NCBI GenBank assembly: GCA_035713725.1
Contig: DASTMZ010000208.1
Location: forward strand, 1 to 29,698
DNA from: DASQPR01 sp035713725
Lineage (GTDB): Bacteria; Actinomycetota; Actinomycetes; Mycobacteriales; Micromonosporaceae
DNA: 29,698 bases
Direction of reading: 5' to 3'
Shown here in pieces: positions 1 to 10,918 of this stretch (positions are counted from its first letter, which is position 1; every line of letters begins with the position of its first letter). The translations under genes were made by a program, and so were the position numbers. Under the pieces are notes generated by a model. The model was not told where the DNA came from and searched no databases. It saw only the letters and a list, made by a program, of their open reading frames with translations.

Positions 1-1
1 C

Positions 2-1140
2 GAGACGTTCGGCGAGGCCGTGTTCAACACCGGCATGACCGGATACCAGGAGACGCTGACCGACCCGTCGTACCACCGGCAGGTCGTGGTGCAGACGGCG
101 CCGCACATCGGCAACACCGGTGTCAACCGCGAGGACGACGAATCGGCGCGGATATGGGTCAGCGGCTACGTCGTACGGGACCCGGCGCGGCGGCCGTCGA
201 ACTGGCGCGCCACCGGCACGCTCGACGACCGGCTCGCCGACGAGGGCGTGGTCGGCATCAGCGGCATCGATACCCGGGCGTTGACCCGGCACCTGCGCGA
301 GCGCGGCGCCATGCGGGTCGGCGTCTCGAGCGTGGAACGCGATCCGGCCGCGCTGCTCGAGCGCGTGCTCGAATCGCCGCCGATGCTCGGCGCCGACCTG
401 TCCGCCGACGTGTCGACGCCGTCGCGCTACACGGTCGAGCCGGACGGTGAGCACCGGTTCACGGTCGTCGCCGTCGACCTCGGCATCAAGCGCAACGTGG
501 CGCGACGGCTGGCCCGGCGCGGCGTGCGCACGCACGTCATGCCGGTCGCCTCGACGATCGAGGACCTGATTGCGCTCGCGCCGGACGCGGTGTTCTTCTC
601 ACCCGGTCCGGGCGACCCGGCGACCGCCGACCACCCGGTGGCGCTCGCGCGCGAGGTGATGCGACGGCGGATCCCGCTGTTCGGCATCTGCTTCGGCAGC
701 CAGATTCTCGGCCGGGCGCTCGGCTTCGGCACGTACAAGCTGGGGTACGGCCACCGCGGCATCAACCAGCCGGTGCTGGATCGCACCACCGGCAAGGTCG
801 AGGTCACGTCACACAACCACGGGTTCGCAGTGGACGCGCCGACCGACCGGGTCGTGCCGACCGAGTTCGGTGACGTCGAGATCAGCCACGTCTGCCTGAA
901 CGACGGCGTCGTCGAGGGGCTGCGGGCGCGGGACGTGCCGGCGTTCACCGTGCAGTACCACCCGGAGGCGGCCGCCGGACCACACGACGCCGACTACCTG
1001 TTCGACCGGTTCGTCGAGCTGATCGCGGACCCGGCCAGCAGAGACCCAGCAACCAGCAGGGAGCCAGCGACCAGCAGAGACCCCGCAACCAGCAGAGACC
1101 CAGCAACCAGCAAAGAGCCAGCAACCAGCAAAGGAGCCTG

Positions 1141-1141
<1 letters not shown>
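2..1141 (+). CDS. carA: Carbamoyl-phosphate synthase small subunit (5' truncated by window edge)
   Basis: This glutamine amidotransferase subunit hydrolyses glutamine and passes ammonia to CarB for carbamoyl phosphate (pyrimidine and arginine synthesis). The frame is open to the first base, so the N-terminus lies outside; visible sequence begins ETFGEAVFNTGMTGYQ, typical of the CarA N-domain. The class I amidotransferase domain shows the oxyanion-strand motif SPGPGDP, the nucleophile motif GICFGSQ (Cys codon 689-691; many relatives have GNQ) and the QYHPE motif (His 959-961, Glu 965-967). The family normally ends near YLFDRFVELIA. Here about 37 further residues follow, made of DPATSR/EPATSK-type hexapeptides. 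The TGA stop (1139-1141) shares one base with the carB ATG, so the two are translationally coupled. Identity is very secure; only the tail is odd. Confidence 0.98.
1028..1132 (+). repeat. 18-bp tandem repeat encoding the CarA C-terminal tail
   Basis: Five in-frame 18-bp units (1043-1132) follow a shortened 15-bp unit (1028-1042). They encode DPATSR, EPATSR, DPATSR, DPATSK and EPATSK. The units differ by only a few bases. The last unit runs directly into AAAGGAG (1130-1136), the Shine-Dalgarno sequence of carB. Copy number could vary between strains without changing frame. Confidence 0.9.
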
Positions 1142-4557
<3,416 letters not shown>

Positions 4558-4619
4558 ACACCGAGGCGAACCGATGAACCGCGACGGGAAGTCCAGGGTG
4601 CCGAGTCGGTGACGCGTTG

Positions 4620-5654
4620 ATGTACGAGGGGGTCGTGCGGCCGACGCTGTTCCGCCTTGGCGGCGGCGATGCTGAGGCCGCGCACGAGACCACGCTGCGG
4701 TGGCTCGCCCGTACCGGTCGATCACGAACCGCAACCCGCGCGTTGGCCGCCGCGGTCCGCGCACGCGTCGACGCACCGCGGACCGTGTTCGGCGTGCGCT
4801 TTCCTAGCCCGCTCGGCCTGGCCGCCGGCATGGACAAGGACGGTCGCGCGCTGGCCGCGTGGCCCGCGCTCGGATTCGGTTTCGTCGAGGTGGGTACGGT
4901 GACCGCCCACGCGCAGCCGGGCAACGAGCGGCCTCGCCTGTTCCGCCTGGCGGCCAGCGAGGCGGTCATCAACCGGATGGGGTTCAACAACGCCGGCGCC
5001 TCGGCGCTCGCCGCGCGCCTCGATGCGATCGGACCGCTCGCGGTCCCGCTCGGCGTCAGCATCGGCAAGTCCAGGGTCACGCCAATGGCGGACGCCGTCA
5101 GCGACTATGTCGCGTCGGTTCGCGCGCTGCGCGGTCACGGTGACTACCTCGCGGTGAACGTGAGCTCGCCGAACACGCCCGGACTCCGGACATTGCAGGA
5201 CGCGGCATCGCTCGCCGATCTGCTCGGTGCGTTGCAGGACGAGCTTGCCGGTGCGAAGCCGTTGCTGGTCAAGATCGCACCGGATCTGTCCGACGAGGCG
5301 ATCGGTGAACTGCTCGACGTGTGCGTCGCACACGACGTCGCCGGTGTGATCGCGACGAACACCACCCTCCGCCGCGACGGTCTCGCACCTGCCGACGCGG
5401 TGCTCGCCGGTGAGGCAGGCGGATTGTCCGGTCGCCCGCTCGCTGACCGAGCCTGCGAGGTCGTGGCCTTCGTCCACAAACAGACTGGCGGCCGCCTGCC
5501 GATCATTGGCGTCGGCGGCATCGCGACCGCGGACGACGCGCTGCGCCTGCTGGACGCCGGCGCGAGTCTGCTCCAGCTCTACACCGGCCTGATCTTCCGG
5601 GGACCGGCGCTGGTACGCGAGATCAACCGCCGCCTACTGGCGGAGCAGGAGTGA
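4620..5654 (+). CDS. pyrD: Dihydroorotate dehydrogenase (quinone), class 2
   Basis: PyrD oxidises dihydroorotate to orotate with FMN, passing electrons to the quinone pool at the membrane. The N-terminus MYEGVVRPTLFRLGGGDAEA matches the class 2 membrane-binding helical extension. Family motifs follow in order: PLGLAAGMDKDG, GFNNAGA, NVSSPNTPGLRTLQ with the class 2 catalytic serine region, KIAPDLSD, IATNTT, the phosphate-binding IGVGGI, and LLQLYTGLIFRGP. The protein has 344 residues, the usual length. I start at ATG 4620, just after an in-frame TTG at 4617; a GTG at 4609 is out of frame. It lies 62 nt after carB and fits the carAB-pyrD-pyrF order of actinobacterial pyrimidine operons. Confidence 0.96.
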   Translation: MYEGVVRPTLFRLGGGDAEAAHETTLRWLARTGRSRTATRALAAAVRARVDAPRTVFGVRFPSPLGLAAGMDKDGRALAAWPALGFGFVEVGTVTAHAQPGNERPRLFRLAASEAVINRMGFNNAGASALAARLDAIGPLAVPLGVSIGKSRVTPMADAVSDYVASVRALRGHGDYLAVNVSSPNTPGLRTLQDAASLADLLGALQDELAGAKPLLVKIAPDLSDEAIGELLDVCVAHDVAGVIATNTTLRRDGLAPADAVLAGEAGGLSGRPLADRACEVVAFVHKQTGGRLPIIGVGGIATADDALRLLDAGASLLQLYTGLIFRGPALVREINRRLLAEQE

Positions 5655-5770
5655 ACGTGCCGTGCGGGCGGCCACCGAACTCCGCACTACTCGTTGCCCG
5701 GCGTTACTCGTCACACAGATTCGCAGGTCATCACCGCATTCGAGACGGCCGCTGAGGGAAGGCATCGGAC

Positions 5771-6610
5771 ATGGACAATTTCGCGCTACGGCTACGGCGG
5801 GCGATCGACGAGCGCGGCCCGCTCTGTGTCGGCATCGATCCGCATCCGGAACTTCTTGCCCGGTGGGGGCTCCCGGACACGCCAGCGGGGCTGGACCGAT
5901 TCGCCCGGATTGCGGTAGACGCGTTCGCCGATCGGGTGGCTGTAATCAAACCGCAATCTGCATTTTTTGAGCGGTACGGATCGGCTGGAATCGCCACATT
6001 AGAGTCATGTATCCGACAACTGCGAGACGCCGGCGCGATCGTGCTGCTGGACGTCAAGCGCGGGGATATCGGCTCGACGATGAAGGCGTACGCCCGCGCG
6101 TACCTCGATCCGGTGAGTCCGATGTCCGTCGATGCGATCACGGTCACGCCGTACCTCGGCTTTGGTTCGCTACAGCCGGTAATCGATGCAGCCACCGAAC
6201 ATGGTGCCGGCGCGTTCGTCGTCACGCGTACGTCGAACCCGGACGGCACCGGCGTGCAACACGCTCGCGTCGCCGATGGCCGTACCGTCGCGCAGCAGAT
6301 CATCGACGAGATTTCCCAGGTCAATGCGGGTGCGATTCCGTTCGGATCGATCGGCGCGGTGATTGGCGCGACGGTCGGTGACACGGGTCTCGACGTCACG
6401 AAGATAAACGGCCCGATGCTCGCACCAGGGCTCGGTGCGCAGGGCGCACGCGCCGCTGACCTGCGGACAGTGTTCGGCGCCGATCTCTCGCGTGTCTTGC
6501 CGTCCTATTCGCGAGAGATCCTCTCGTCCGGGCCATCCATCGACGCCTTACGTGATGTCGCGGCCCGTGTGCTCGACGAATGCCGCCGGGTCACCGGAAA
6601 TAGTGGGTGA
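5771..6610 (+). CDS. pyrF: Orotidine 5'-phosphate decarboxylase, type 2
   Basis: PyrF decarboxylates OMP to UMP, the last step of de novo UMP synthesis. The 279-residue length and the sequence LLDVKRGDIGSTMKAYA, with the catalytic Lys and Asp, are of the type 2 (Mycobacterium-like) family. Other landmarks are CVGIDPHPELL at the N-terminus, TVTPYLGFGSLQP, VVTRTSNPDG and the C-terminal MLAPGLGAQGA. GAGGGAAGG precedes the ATG at 5771. The 116-bp gap after pyrD holds TTGCCC (5694-5699) and CAGATT (5716-5721), which could be a weak internal promoter. Part of the gene (about 5940-6015) is richer in A/T than its neighbours, but the motifs are intact. Confidence 0.97.
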   Translation: MDNFALRLRRAIDERGPLCVGIDPHPELLARWGLPDTPAGLDRFARIAVDAFADRVAVIKPQSAFFERYGSAGIATLESCIRQLRDAGAIVLLDVKRGDIGSTMKAYARAYLDPVSPMSVDAITVTPYLGFGSLQPVIDAATEHGAGAFVVTRTSNPDGTGVQHARVADGRTVAQQIIDEISQVNAGAIPFGSIGAVIGATVGDTGLDVTKINGPMLAPGLGAQGARAADLRTVFGADLSRVLPSYSREILSSGPSIDALRDVAARVLDECRRVTGNSG

Positions 6611-6630
6611 CGCAATAGGGTGCCCCCGCG

Positions 6631-6659
6631 TTGCCTTAACGTCCGCCGACCGCTAGTTT
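6631..6659 (+). promoter_or_regulatory. Probable sigma70-type promoter of mihF
   Basis: TTGCCT (6631-6636) and TAGTTT (6654-6659) are separated by exactly 17 bp in an otherwise gene-free gap. Transcription would begin near 6666 and leave a leader of about 85 nt before the mihF Shine-Dalgarno sequence. This would separate mihF from the pyrimidine operon. Confidence 0.5.
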
Positions 6660-6751
6660 TCGCTGGCAATCGTGATTCACTAGCGCACCACTTGCCACAG
6701 GCGTACCGACCCGAGGGGGTTAGTACGCGAAGGTTGACCTGAGGAGGATTT

Positions 6752-7072
6752 GTGCCGCTCCCCGAATTGACCCCGCAACAGCGCAAGGACGCTCTGGCGA
6801 AGGCCGCCGAGATGCGAAAGGCGCGTGCCGAGCTCAAGGAGCAGCTCAAGGCGGGTAAGACCACGTTGCCGCAGGTGCTCGACCGAGCCGCGTCGGACGA
6901 AGTGGTCGGCAAGCTCAAGGTATCCGCGGTGTTGCAGTCGCTGCCCGGCATCGGCAAGATCCGTGCTACCCAGATCATGGAGAAGCTGAAGATCGCCGAC
7001 AGTCGCCGCCTCAAGGGCCTGGGCGACCAGCAGCGTAAGGCGCTACTCAGCGAGTTTTCCGCGTCGAACTGA
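6752..7072 (+). CDS. mihF: Integration host factor, actinobacterial type (mIHF)
   Basis: mIHF is a small nucleoid-associated protein that binds and bends DNA in actinobacteria; it is unrelated to the heterodimeric IHF of proteobacteria. The 106-residue protein has the expected layout: a long charged N-terminal helix (TPQQRKDALAKAAEMRKARA), then a helix-two-turn-helix region with SVLQSLPGIGKIRATQIME-like sequence (here AVLQSLPGIGKIRA) and a final helix KGLGDQQRKALLSEF. The start is GTG 6752, with a strong GAGGAGG (6741-6747) four bases ahead. Gene order mihF-gmk-rpoZ-coaBC-metK-priA is typical of the phylum and supports the call. Confidence 0.97.
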   Translation: MPLPELTPQQRKDALAKAAEMRKARAELKEQLKAGKTTLPQVLDRAASDEVVGKLKVSAVLQSLPGIGKIRATQIMEKLKIADSRRLKGLGDQQRKALLSEFSASN

Positions 7073-7115
7073 GCTCGCCAAACCCGGACCAGCGAAAACA
7101 GGGTACAAACGAGCA

Positions 7116-7721
7116 GTGAAGACTGAGGGCACGCGTCCGGAGCGGTCTCGGCTGACCGTCCTATCCGGCCCATCGGGCGTGGGCAAGGACGCGGTGATCG
7201 AGGAGATCCGGGCGCGTGCACCCTGGATATGGCTGTCCATATCGATGACTACCCGCAAGCCACGGCCCTACGAGGTGGACGGCAAGCATTACCACTTCGT
7301 CACGCGTCGCGAGTTCGAGCAGCAGGTCCGATCCGGTCAGCTGCTCGAGTCGGCGGACTTTGCCGGCAACCTCTACGGCACGCCGCGCGGCGCGGTCGAG
7401 GCGCATCTCGCGGTCGGCGACCCGGTGCTGTTGAAGATCGATCTGCAGGGCGCGCGACAGGTGCGCGCCGCGATGCCGGACGCATTGCTTGTGTTCCTCG
7501 CCCCACCGAGCGCCGCCGAGCTCAAGCGGCGTCTGCGGGGCCGCGGCACGGAAAGCGCCGAGACCATCCGGCGCCGGATGGAGCACGCCGACGAGGAGCT
7601 CGCCGCCCAGCCGGAATTCGACATCACGGTGGTGAACGACTCGATCGAGCGCGCCGCGCAAGAGTTGGTAGAATTGCTGGGTTCTTATCCCATTTCCCGC
7701 AACCGCGAGGCGGTGCACTAG
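7116..7721 (+). CDS. gmk: Guanylate kinase
   Basis: Gmk phosphorylates GMP to GDP with ATP. The 201-residue protein has the GMP-binding TTRKPRPYEVDGKHYHFV, the FAGNLYGTP loop, LLKIDLQGARQVR and the lid-region Arg residues (RRRLRGRGTE area). The P-loop reads GPSGVGKDAV: Asp25 stands where the Walker A motif normally has Ser or Thr. Asp in this place is known from PhnN-type ribose bisphosphate kinases of the same fold, but the GMP-site sequence and the location beside mihF and rpoZ argue for Gmk. The GTG at 7116 has no clear Shine-Dalgarno sequence. TACAAA (7104-7109) six bases ahead could be the -10 of a leaderless transcript. Confidence 0.95.
   Translation: MKTEGTRPERSRLTVLSGPSGVGKDAVIEEIRARAPWIWLSISMTTRKPRPYEVDGKHYHFVTRREFEQQVRSGQLLESADFAGNLYGTPRGAVEAHLAVGDPVLLKIDLQGARQVRAAMPDALLVFLAPPSAAELKRRLRGRGTESAETIRRRMEHADEELAAQPEFDITVVNDSIERAAQELVELLGSYPISRNREAVH
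7666..7674 (+). promoter_or_regulatory. Possible extended -10 promoter for rpoZ inside the end of gmk
   Basis: TGG followed by TAGAAT (7669-7674) forms an extended -10 element near the 3' end of gmk; no good -35 is seen. Transcription would start near 7681, about 110 nt before rpoZ, and the leader would contain the 7722-7738 hairpin. Confidence 0.3.
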
Positions 7722-7738
7722 CGCGCGAGGTTCGCGCG
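7722..7738 (+). other. GC-rich hairpin directly after the gmk stop
   Basis: CGCGCGA (7722-7728) and TCGCGCG (7732-7738) form a perfect 7-bp stem with a GGT loop, beginning at the base after the gmk stop. No U-rich tail follows, so this is more likely an RNA-stabilising or partial-termination structure between gmk and rpoZ than a strong terminator. Confidence 0.4.
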
Positions 7739-7793
7739 ACCGGGTGCCGTGCCGTGAAAGTGCGGGCCAGAACACATTCCGAGGTTGTTGAAA

Positions 7794-8051
7794 GTGACCG
7801 TTGCCACGCCGGAAGGCATCACCAACCCGCCGATCGACGAGCTTCTCGAGCGGACGTCGTCGAAGTACGCCCTGGTGATCTTCGCCGCCAAGCGTGCCCG
7901 CCAGATCAACGCGTATTACAGCCAGCTCGGTGAGGGCCTGCTCGAATACGTCGGACCGCTGGTCGAGACGACGCCGCAGGAGAAGCCGCTGTCTATCGCG
8001 ATGCGCGAGATCAACTCCGGCCTGCTCGTGGCCGAGCCGACCGAAGGCTGA
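7794..8051 (+). CDS. rpoZ: DNA-directed RNA polymerase omega subunit
   Basis: Omega helps assemble RNA polymerase by binding the beta' subunit. The small protein has the strongly conserved actinobacterial sequence PEGITNPPIDELLERTSSKY, then AAKRARQINAYYSQLG, EYVGPLVE and KPLSIAMREINSGLL. The frame also has TTG at 7785 and 7788. I choose GTG 7794 because CGAGG (7780-7784) is then at a normal distance of 9 nt; this gives 85 residues beginning MTVATPEGI. It follows gmk by 72 nt and precedes coaBC by 8 nt. Confidence 0.95.
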   Translation: MTVATPEGITNPPIDELLERTSSKYALVIFAAKRARQINAYYSQLGEGLLEYVGPLVETTPQEKPLSIAMREINSGLLVAEPTEG

Positions 8052-8059
8052 GTCCGCCG

Positions 8060-9286
8060 GTGGCCGCCGTGCCGCACCGCGTCATTCTCGGCGTGGCCGG
8101 CGGGATCGCGGCATATAAGGCCTGCGAACTGCTGCGCCTTTTCACCGAGTCAGGTCACGACGTCACTGTCGTGCCGACCGCCGCCGCGCTCGAGTTCGTT
8201 GGCGCGCCGACCTGGGCGGCGCTGTCCGGAAAGCCGGTGCACGGCGACGTCTGGTCGGACGTCCACGACGTACCCCACGTCAAGCTGGGCCGCCACGCCG
8301 ATCTCGTCGTGGTGGCGCCGGCCACCGCGGACATCCTCGCGAAGGCCGCTCACGGCCTGGCCGACGACCTCCTGACGAACACGCTGCTGACGGCGCGCTG
8401 CCCGATCGTGTTCGCGCCGGCGATGCACACCGAGATGTGGGAGCACCCCGCGACGGTGGCGAATGTGGCCACCTTGCGATCTCGTGGCGTGATCGTGATC
8501 GAACCGGCGACCGGCCGCCTGACCGGGCCGGACACCGGCAAGGGGCGTCTGCCGGAACCGCCGGAGATCTTTGCGGTCGCGCGATCGGCGCTGCGCCGTT
8601 CGGTGCGGACCGGCAACGCGACGCCACCTTCCGATTTGTCCGGGCGGCACGTCGTGGTGACCGCGGGCGGCACCCGTGAGCCGCTTGATCCGGTGCGCTA
8701 CCTCGGCAATCGATCGTCCGGCAAGCAGGGTTACGCGTTCGCGCGCACCGCGGTGGCCCGTGGCGCGCGCGTCACGGTCATCGCCGCGAACGTGTCGCTG
8801 CCGGATCCGGCCGGTGCCGACGTCGTACGCGTCGCGACCGCACTCGAGCTGCGCGATGCGACGCTCAAGCTGGCCACCGACGCGGACGTGTTGGTGATGG
8901 CCGCGGCGCCGGCCGACTTCCGGCCGATGGTCTACCAGGATCGTAAGATCAAAAAGACCAAGGACGGTACGGCGGCGCCGATCGAGCTTGCCATCAATCC
9001 GGACATCTCAGCCGAGTTCGGCGCGCAGAAGCGAGACGGCCAGCTGCTTGTCGCATTTGCCGCCGAGACACACGACGGCCTCGCCAATGCCCGTACAAAG
9101 CTTGCCAACAAGCGCGCCGACCTGATCGTGCTGAACGAGGTCGGCGTCGACAAGGCATTCGGACGTGATGACAACGCCGCGACCGTGATCGCGGCGGACG
9201 GTGGGGTGACCGAACTCGGCCTCCGCGACAAGGACGATCTCGCCGACGCGGTCTGGGACCTGGTCGCCGCCCGGTTCGCAAACTAG
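8060..9286 (+). CDS. coaBC: Bifunctional phosphopantothenoylcysteine decarboxylase / phosphopantothenate-cysteine ligase
   Basis: This enzyme makes 4'-phosphopantetheine for CoA: CoaB joins cysteine to 4'-phosphopantothenate and CoaC decarboxylates the product using FMN. The N-terminal CoaC flavoprotein domain (residues 1-185) has GVAGGIAAYKA, HVKLGRHADLVVVAPATA, PAMHTEMW and RLTGPDTGKGRLPEP. The CoaB domain (about 195-408) has VVVTAGGTREPLDPVRYLGN, RSSGKQGYA, the KIKK loop, LAINPDISAEF, FAAET and the FGRDDN region. At 408 residues the length is normal. GTG 8060 begins 8 nt after rpoZ; its ribosome binding site is weak and GTG 8069 is an alternative. The link to rpoZ is the usual one in this phylum. 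Confidence 0.96.
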   Translation: MAAVPHRVILGVAGGIAAYKACELLRLFTESGHDVTVVPTAAALEFVGAPTWAALSGKPVHGDVWSDVHDVPHVKLGRHADLVVVAPATADILAKAAHGLADDLLTNTLLTARCPIVFAPAMHTEMWEHPATVANVATLRSRGVIVIEPATGRLTGPDTGKGRLPEPPEIFAVARSALRRSVRTGNATPPSDLSGRHVVVTAGGTREPLDPVRYLGNRSSGKQGYAFARTAVARGARVTVIAANVSLPDPAGADVVRVATALELRDATLKLATDADVLVMAAAPADFRPMVYQDRKIKKTKDGTAAPIELAINPDISAEFGAQKRDGQLLVAFAAETHDGLANARTKLANKRADLIVLNEVGVDKAFGRDDNAATVIAADGGVTELGLRDKDDLADAVWDLVAARFAN

Positions 9287-9600
9287 CCGCTGAGTCGGTC
9301 ACGAGGGCCGCGGAATCGCTGGCGAGCCACGAGCCACGGCGCCTGACCAGGCGTGCGGTCGGTCCGAGTCGGTTGGACGGAAATGACACTCGTCGCGTGA
9401 CGGCTTCGACTGTTGTGGCAGAATGCCGCGAGTAGTTTCGGTACCAGCAGTTTGTTTGCATCACGTTCAGGTAAGTGAAGTTCCAGGAGTCGAGTTGCGC
9501 TCGGCGAGTAGTCGCAGCTCACGTTCTGTACGTTCGCCGTGCATCCGGCCGCGCCGCAGGCGCATCCACCGATGCTGGCGCCTATTTTGTAAGGAGCGCC
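9287..9600 (+). other. coaBC-metK intergenic region (314 bp)
   Basis: No coding region is convincing here. A small hairpin at 9340-9353 (CGCCT and AGGCG around GACC) may mark the end of the coaBC transcript. TAGTTT at 9433-9438 is a reasonable -10 for metK, although the -35 is poor. The resulting leader of about 155 nt ends in AAGGAG. I looked for a SAM-binding riboswitch and did not recognise one. Confidence 0.4.
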
Positions 9601-10791
9601 GTGGCGCGTCGCCTCTTCACCTCGGAGTCGGTCACCGAGGGTCACCCGGACAAGATCGCCGACCAGATCAGCGACGGTGTGCTCGATGCACTGATCGCCG
9701 AGGACCCGCGCAGCCGCGTGGCGGTCGAGACCCTGATCACCACCGGTCAGGTGCACGTCGCCGGTGAGGTGACGACAAACGCGTACGCGGACATCCCGAC
9801 GATCGTGCGCGAAACGATCCTGCGCATCGGCTACGACTCGTCGAAGAAGGGATTCGACGGCGCGTCCTGTGGCGTGAACATCGCGATCGGCTCGCAGTCA
9901 CCGGACATCGCCCAGGGCGTCGACTCGGCCATCGAGCTGCGGACCGGCTCCGACCACCTGTTGGACGCGCAGGGCGCCGGCGACCAGGGCATGATGTTCG
10001 GCTTCGCGTGCTCGGAGACGCCGGAGCTTATGCCGCTGCCGATCGCGCTCGCGCACCGGTTGGCGCGACGGCTGGCGGCGGTCCGCAAGGACGGCACGGT
10101 GCCATATCTGCGGCCGGACGGAAAGACTCAGGTCACCATCGAATACGAGGGCCTGCGCCCGATCAGGCTGAACACGGTGGTGGTGAGTTCGCAGCACGCA
10201 CCGGACATCTCGCTCGAGTCGCTGCTCACGCCGGACGTTCGTGAGCACGTCATCACGCCCGAGCTGGAGAACCTCGGCCTGGACTGCGACGACTACCGGC
10301 TGCTGGTCAACCCGACCGGCCGTTTCGAGATCGGCGGCCCGATGGGCGATGCCGGCCTCACCGGCCGGAAGATCATTGTGGACACGTACGGCGGCTACGC
10401 CCGCCACGGCGGCGGCGCGTTCTCCGGCAAGGACCCGTCGAAGGTGGACCGGTCGGCGGCGTACGCGATGCGTTGGGTGGCGAAGAACGTGGTAGCCGCC
10501 GGGCTCGCCGAGCGGTGCGAGGTCCAGGTCGCGTACGCGATCGGCAAGGCACAGCCGGTCAGCCTGTTCGTGGAGACCTTCGGCACCGAGGTAATGCCGG
10601 CCTCCCGCATCGAAGACGCCGTCCGCGAGGTGTTCGACCTGCGGCCGGCCGCGATCATCCGCGACCTCGATCTGCTGCGGCCGATCTACCAGCAGACCGC
10701 GGCGTACGGCCACTTCGGCCGTGAGCTGCCGGCCCTGACCTGGGAGCGCGCCGACCGTACGGCCGACCTCAAGGCGGCCGCCGGCGCGTAG
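9601..10791 (+). CDS. metK: S-adenosylmethionine synthetase
   Basis: MetK makes SAM from methionine and ATP, releasing phosphate and diphosphate. Conserved motifs are ARRLFTSESVTEGHPDKIAD at the N-terminus (catalytic His in GHPDK), GAGDQGMMFGFACSETPELM (the methionine-site loop region), GRFEIGGPMGDAGLTGRKII (P-loop-like phosphate site) and GGAFSGKDPSKVDRSAAY. I start at GTG 9601, since AAGGAG (9591-9596) lies 4 nt upstream and family members begin with this sequence; upstream in-frame codons lack similarity. The product has 396 residues, as expected. A strong hairpin terminator follows at 10808. The neighbour priA is the usual actinobacterial partner. Confidence 0.97.
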   Translation: MARRLFTSESVTEGHPDKIADQISDGVLDALIAEDPRSRVAVETLITTGQVHVAGEVTTNAYADIPTIVRETILRIGYDSSKKGFDGASCGVNIAIGSQSPDIAQGVDSAIELRTGSDHLLDAQGAGDQGMMFGFACSETPELMPLPIALAHRLARRLAAVRKDGTVPYLRPDGKTQVTIEYEGLRPIRLNTVVVSSQHAPDISLESLLTPDVREHVITPELENLGLDCDDYRLLVNPTGRFEIGGPMGDAGLTGRKIIVDTYGGYARHGGGAFSGKDPSKVDRSAAYAMRWVAKNVVAAGLAERCEVQVAYAIGKAQPVSLFVETFGTEVMPASRIEDAVREVFDLRPAAIIRDLDLLRPIYQQTAAYGHFGRELPALTWERADRTADLKAAAGA

Positions 10792-10807
10792 CGCTGCGGA
10801 AGCTCGG

Positions 10808-10850
10808 CGCGGCGGGTCCCCGTTTACGGGTGGCCCGCCGCGTTGCGTTT
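10808..10850 (+). terminator. Rho-independent-type terminator after metK
   Basis: CGCGGCGGG (10808-10816) pairs perfectly with CCCGCCGCG (10834-10842). An inner CCCG/CGGG stem closes a TTTA loop. The T-containing tail TTGCGTTT follows (10843-10850). It begins 17 nt after the metK stop. Confidence 0.7.
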
Positions 10851-10905
10851 CACCGGGCGAGCCGCGCGCAACGAGCACCTGACCGGCCGCGTCCGGGGTG
10901 GCTGA

Positions 10906-10911
10906 TAGAAC
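10906..10911 (+). promoter_or_regulatory. Possible -10 element for leaderless priA transcript
   Basis: TAGAAC (10906-10911) ends 7 nt before GTG 10919, the spacing seen when transcription starts at the start codon itself. It comes after the metK terminator, where a new promoter is expected. A -35 is not evident. Confidence 0.35.
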
Positions 10912-10918
10912 TGTGCGC

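Noticed and set aside
1028..1132. CRISPR-like array
   Set aside because: The repeats are contiguous and in frame, with no unique spacers and no cas genes.
9460..9526. Repeated TCACGTTC in the metK leader
   Set aside because: Two copies of eight bases, about 60 bp apart, are easily expected by chance; no dyad or other context supports a binding site.
9287..9600. SAM riboswitch in the metK leader
   Set aside because: The region is long enough, but I could not find the conserved core or closing stems of known SAM classes. Only an uncertain promoter and a small hairpin remain.
9475..9600. Upstream extension of metK by 42 codons
   Set aside because: AAGGAG directly before GTG 9601 and the family N-terminus ARRLFTSESVTEGHPDK show that translation begins at 9601.
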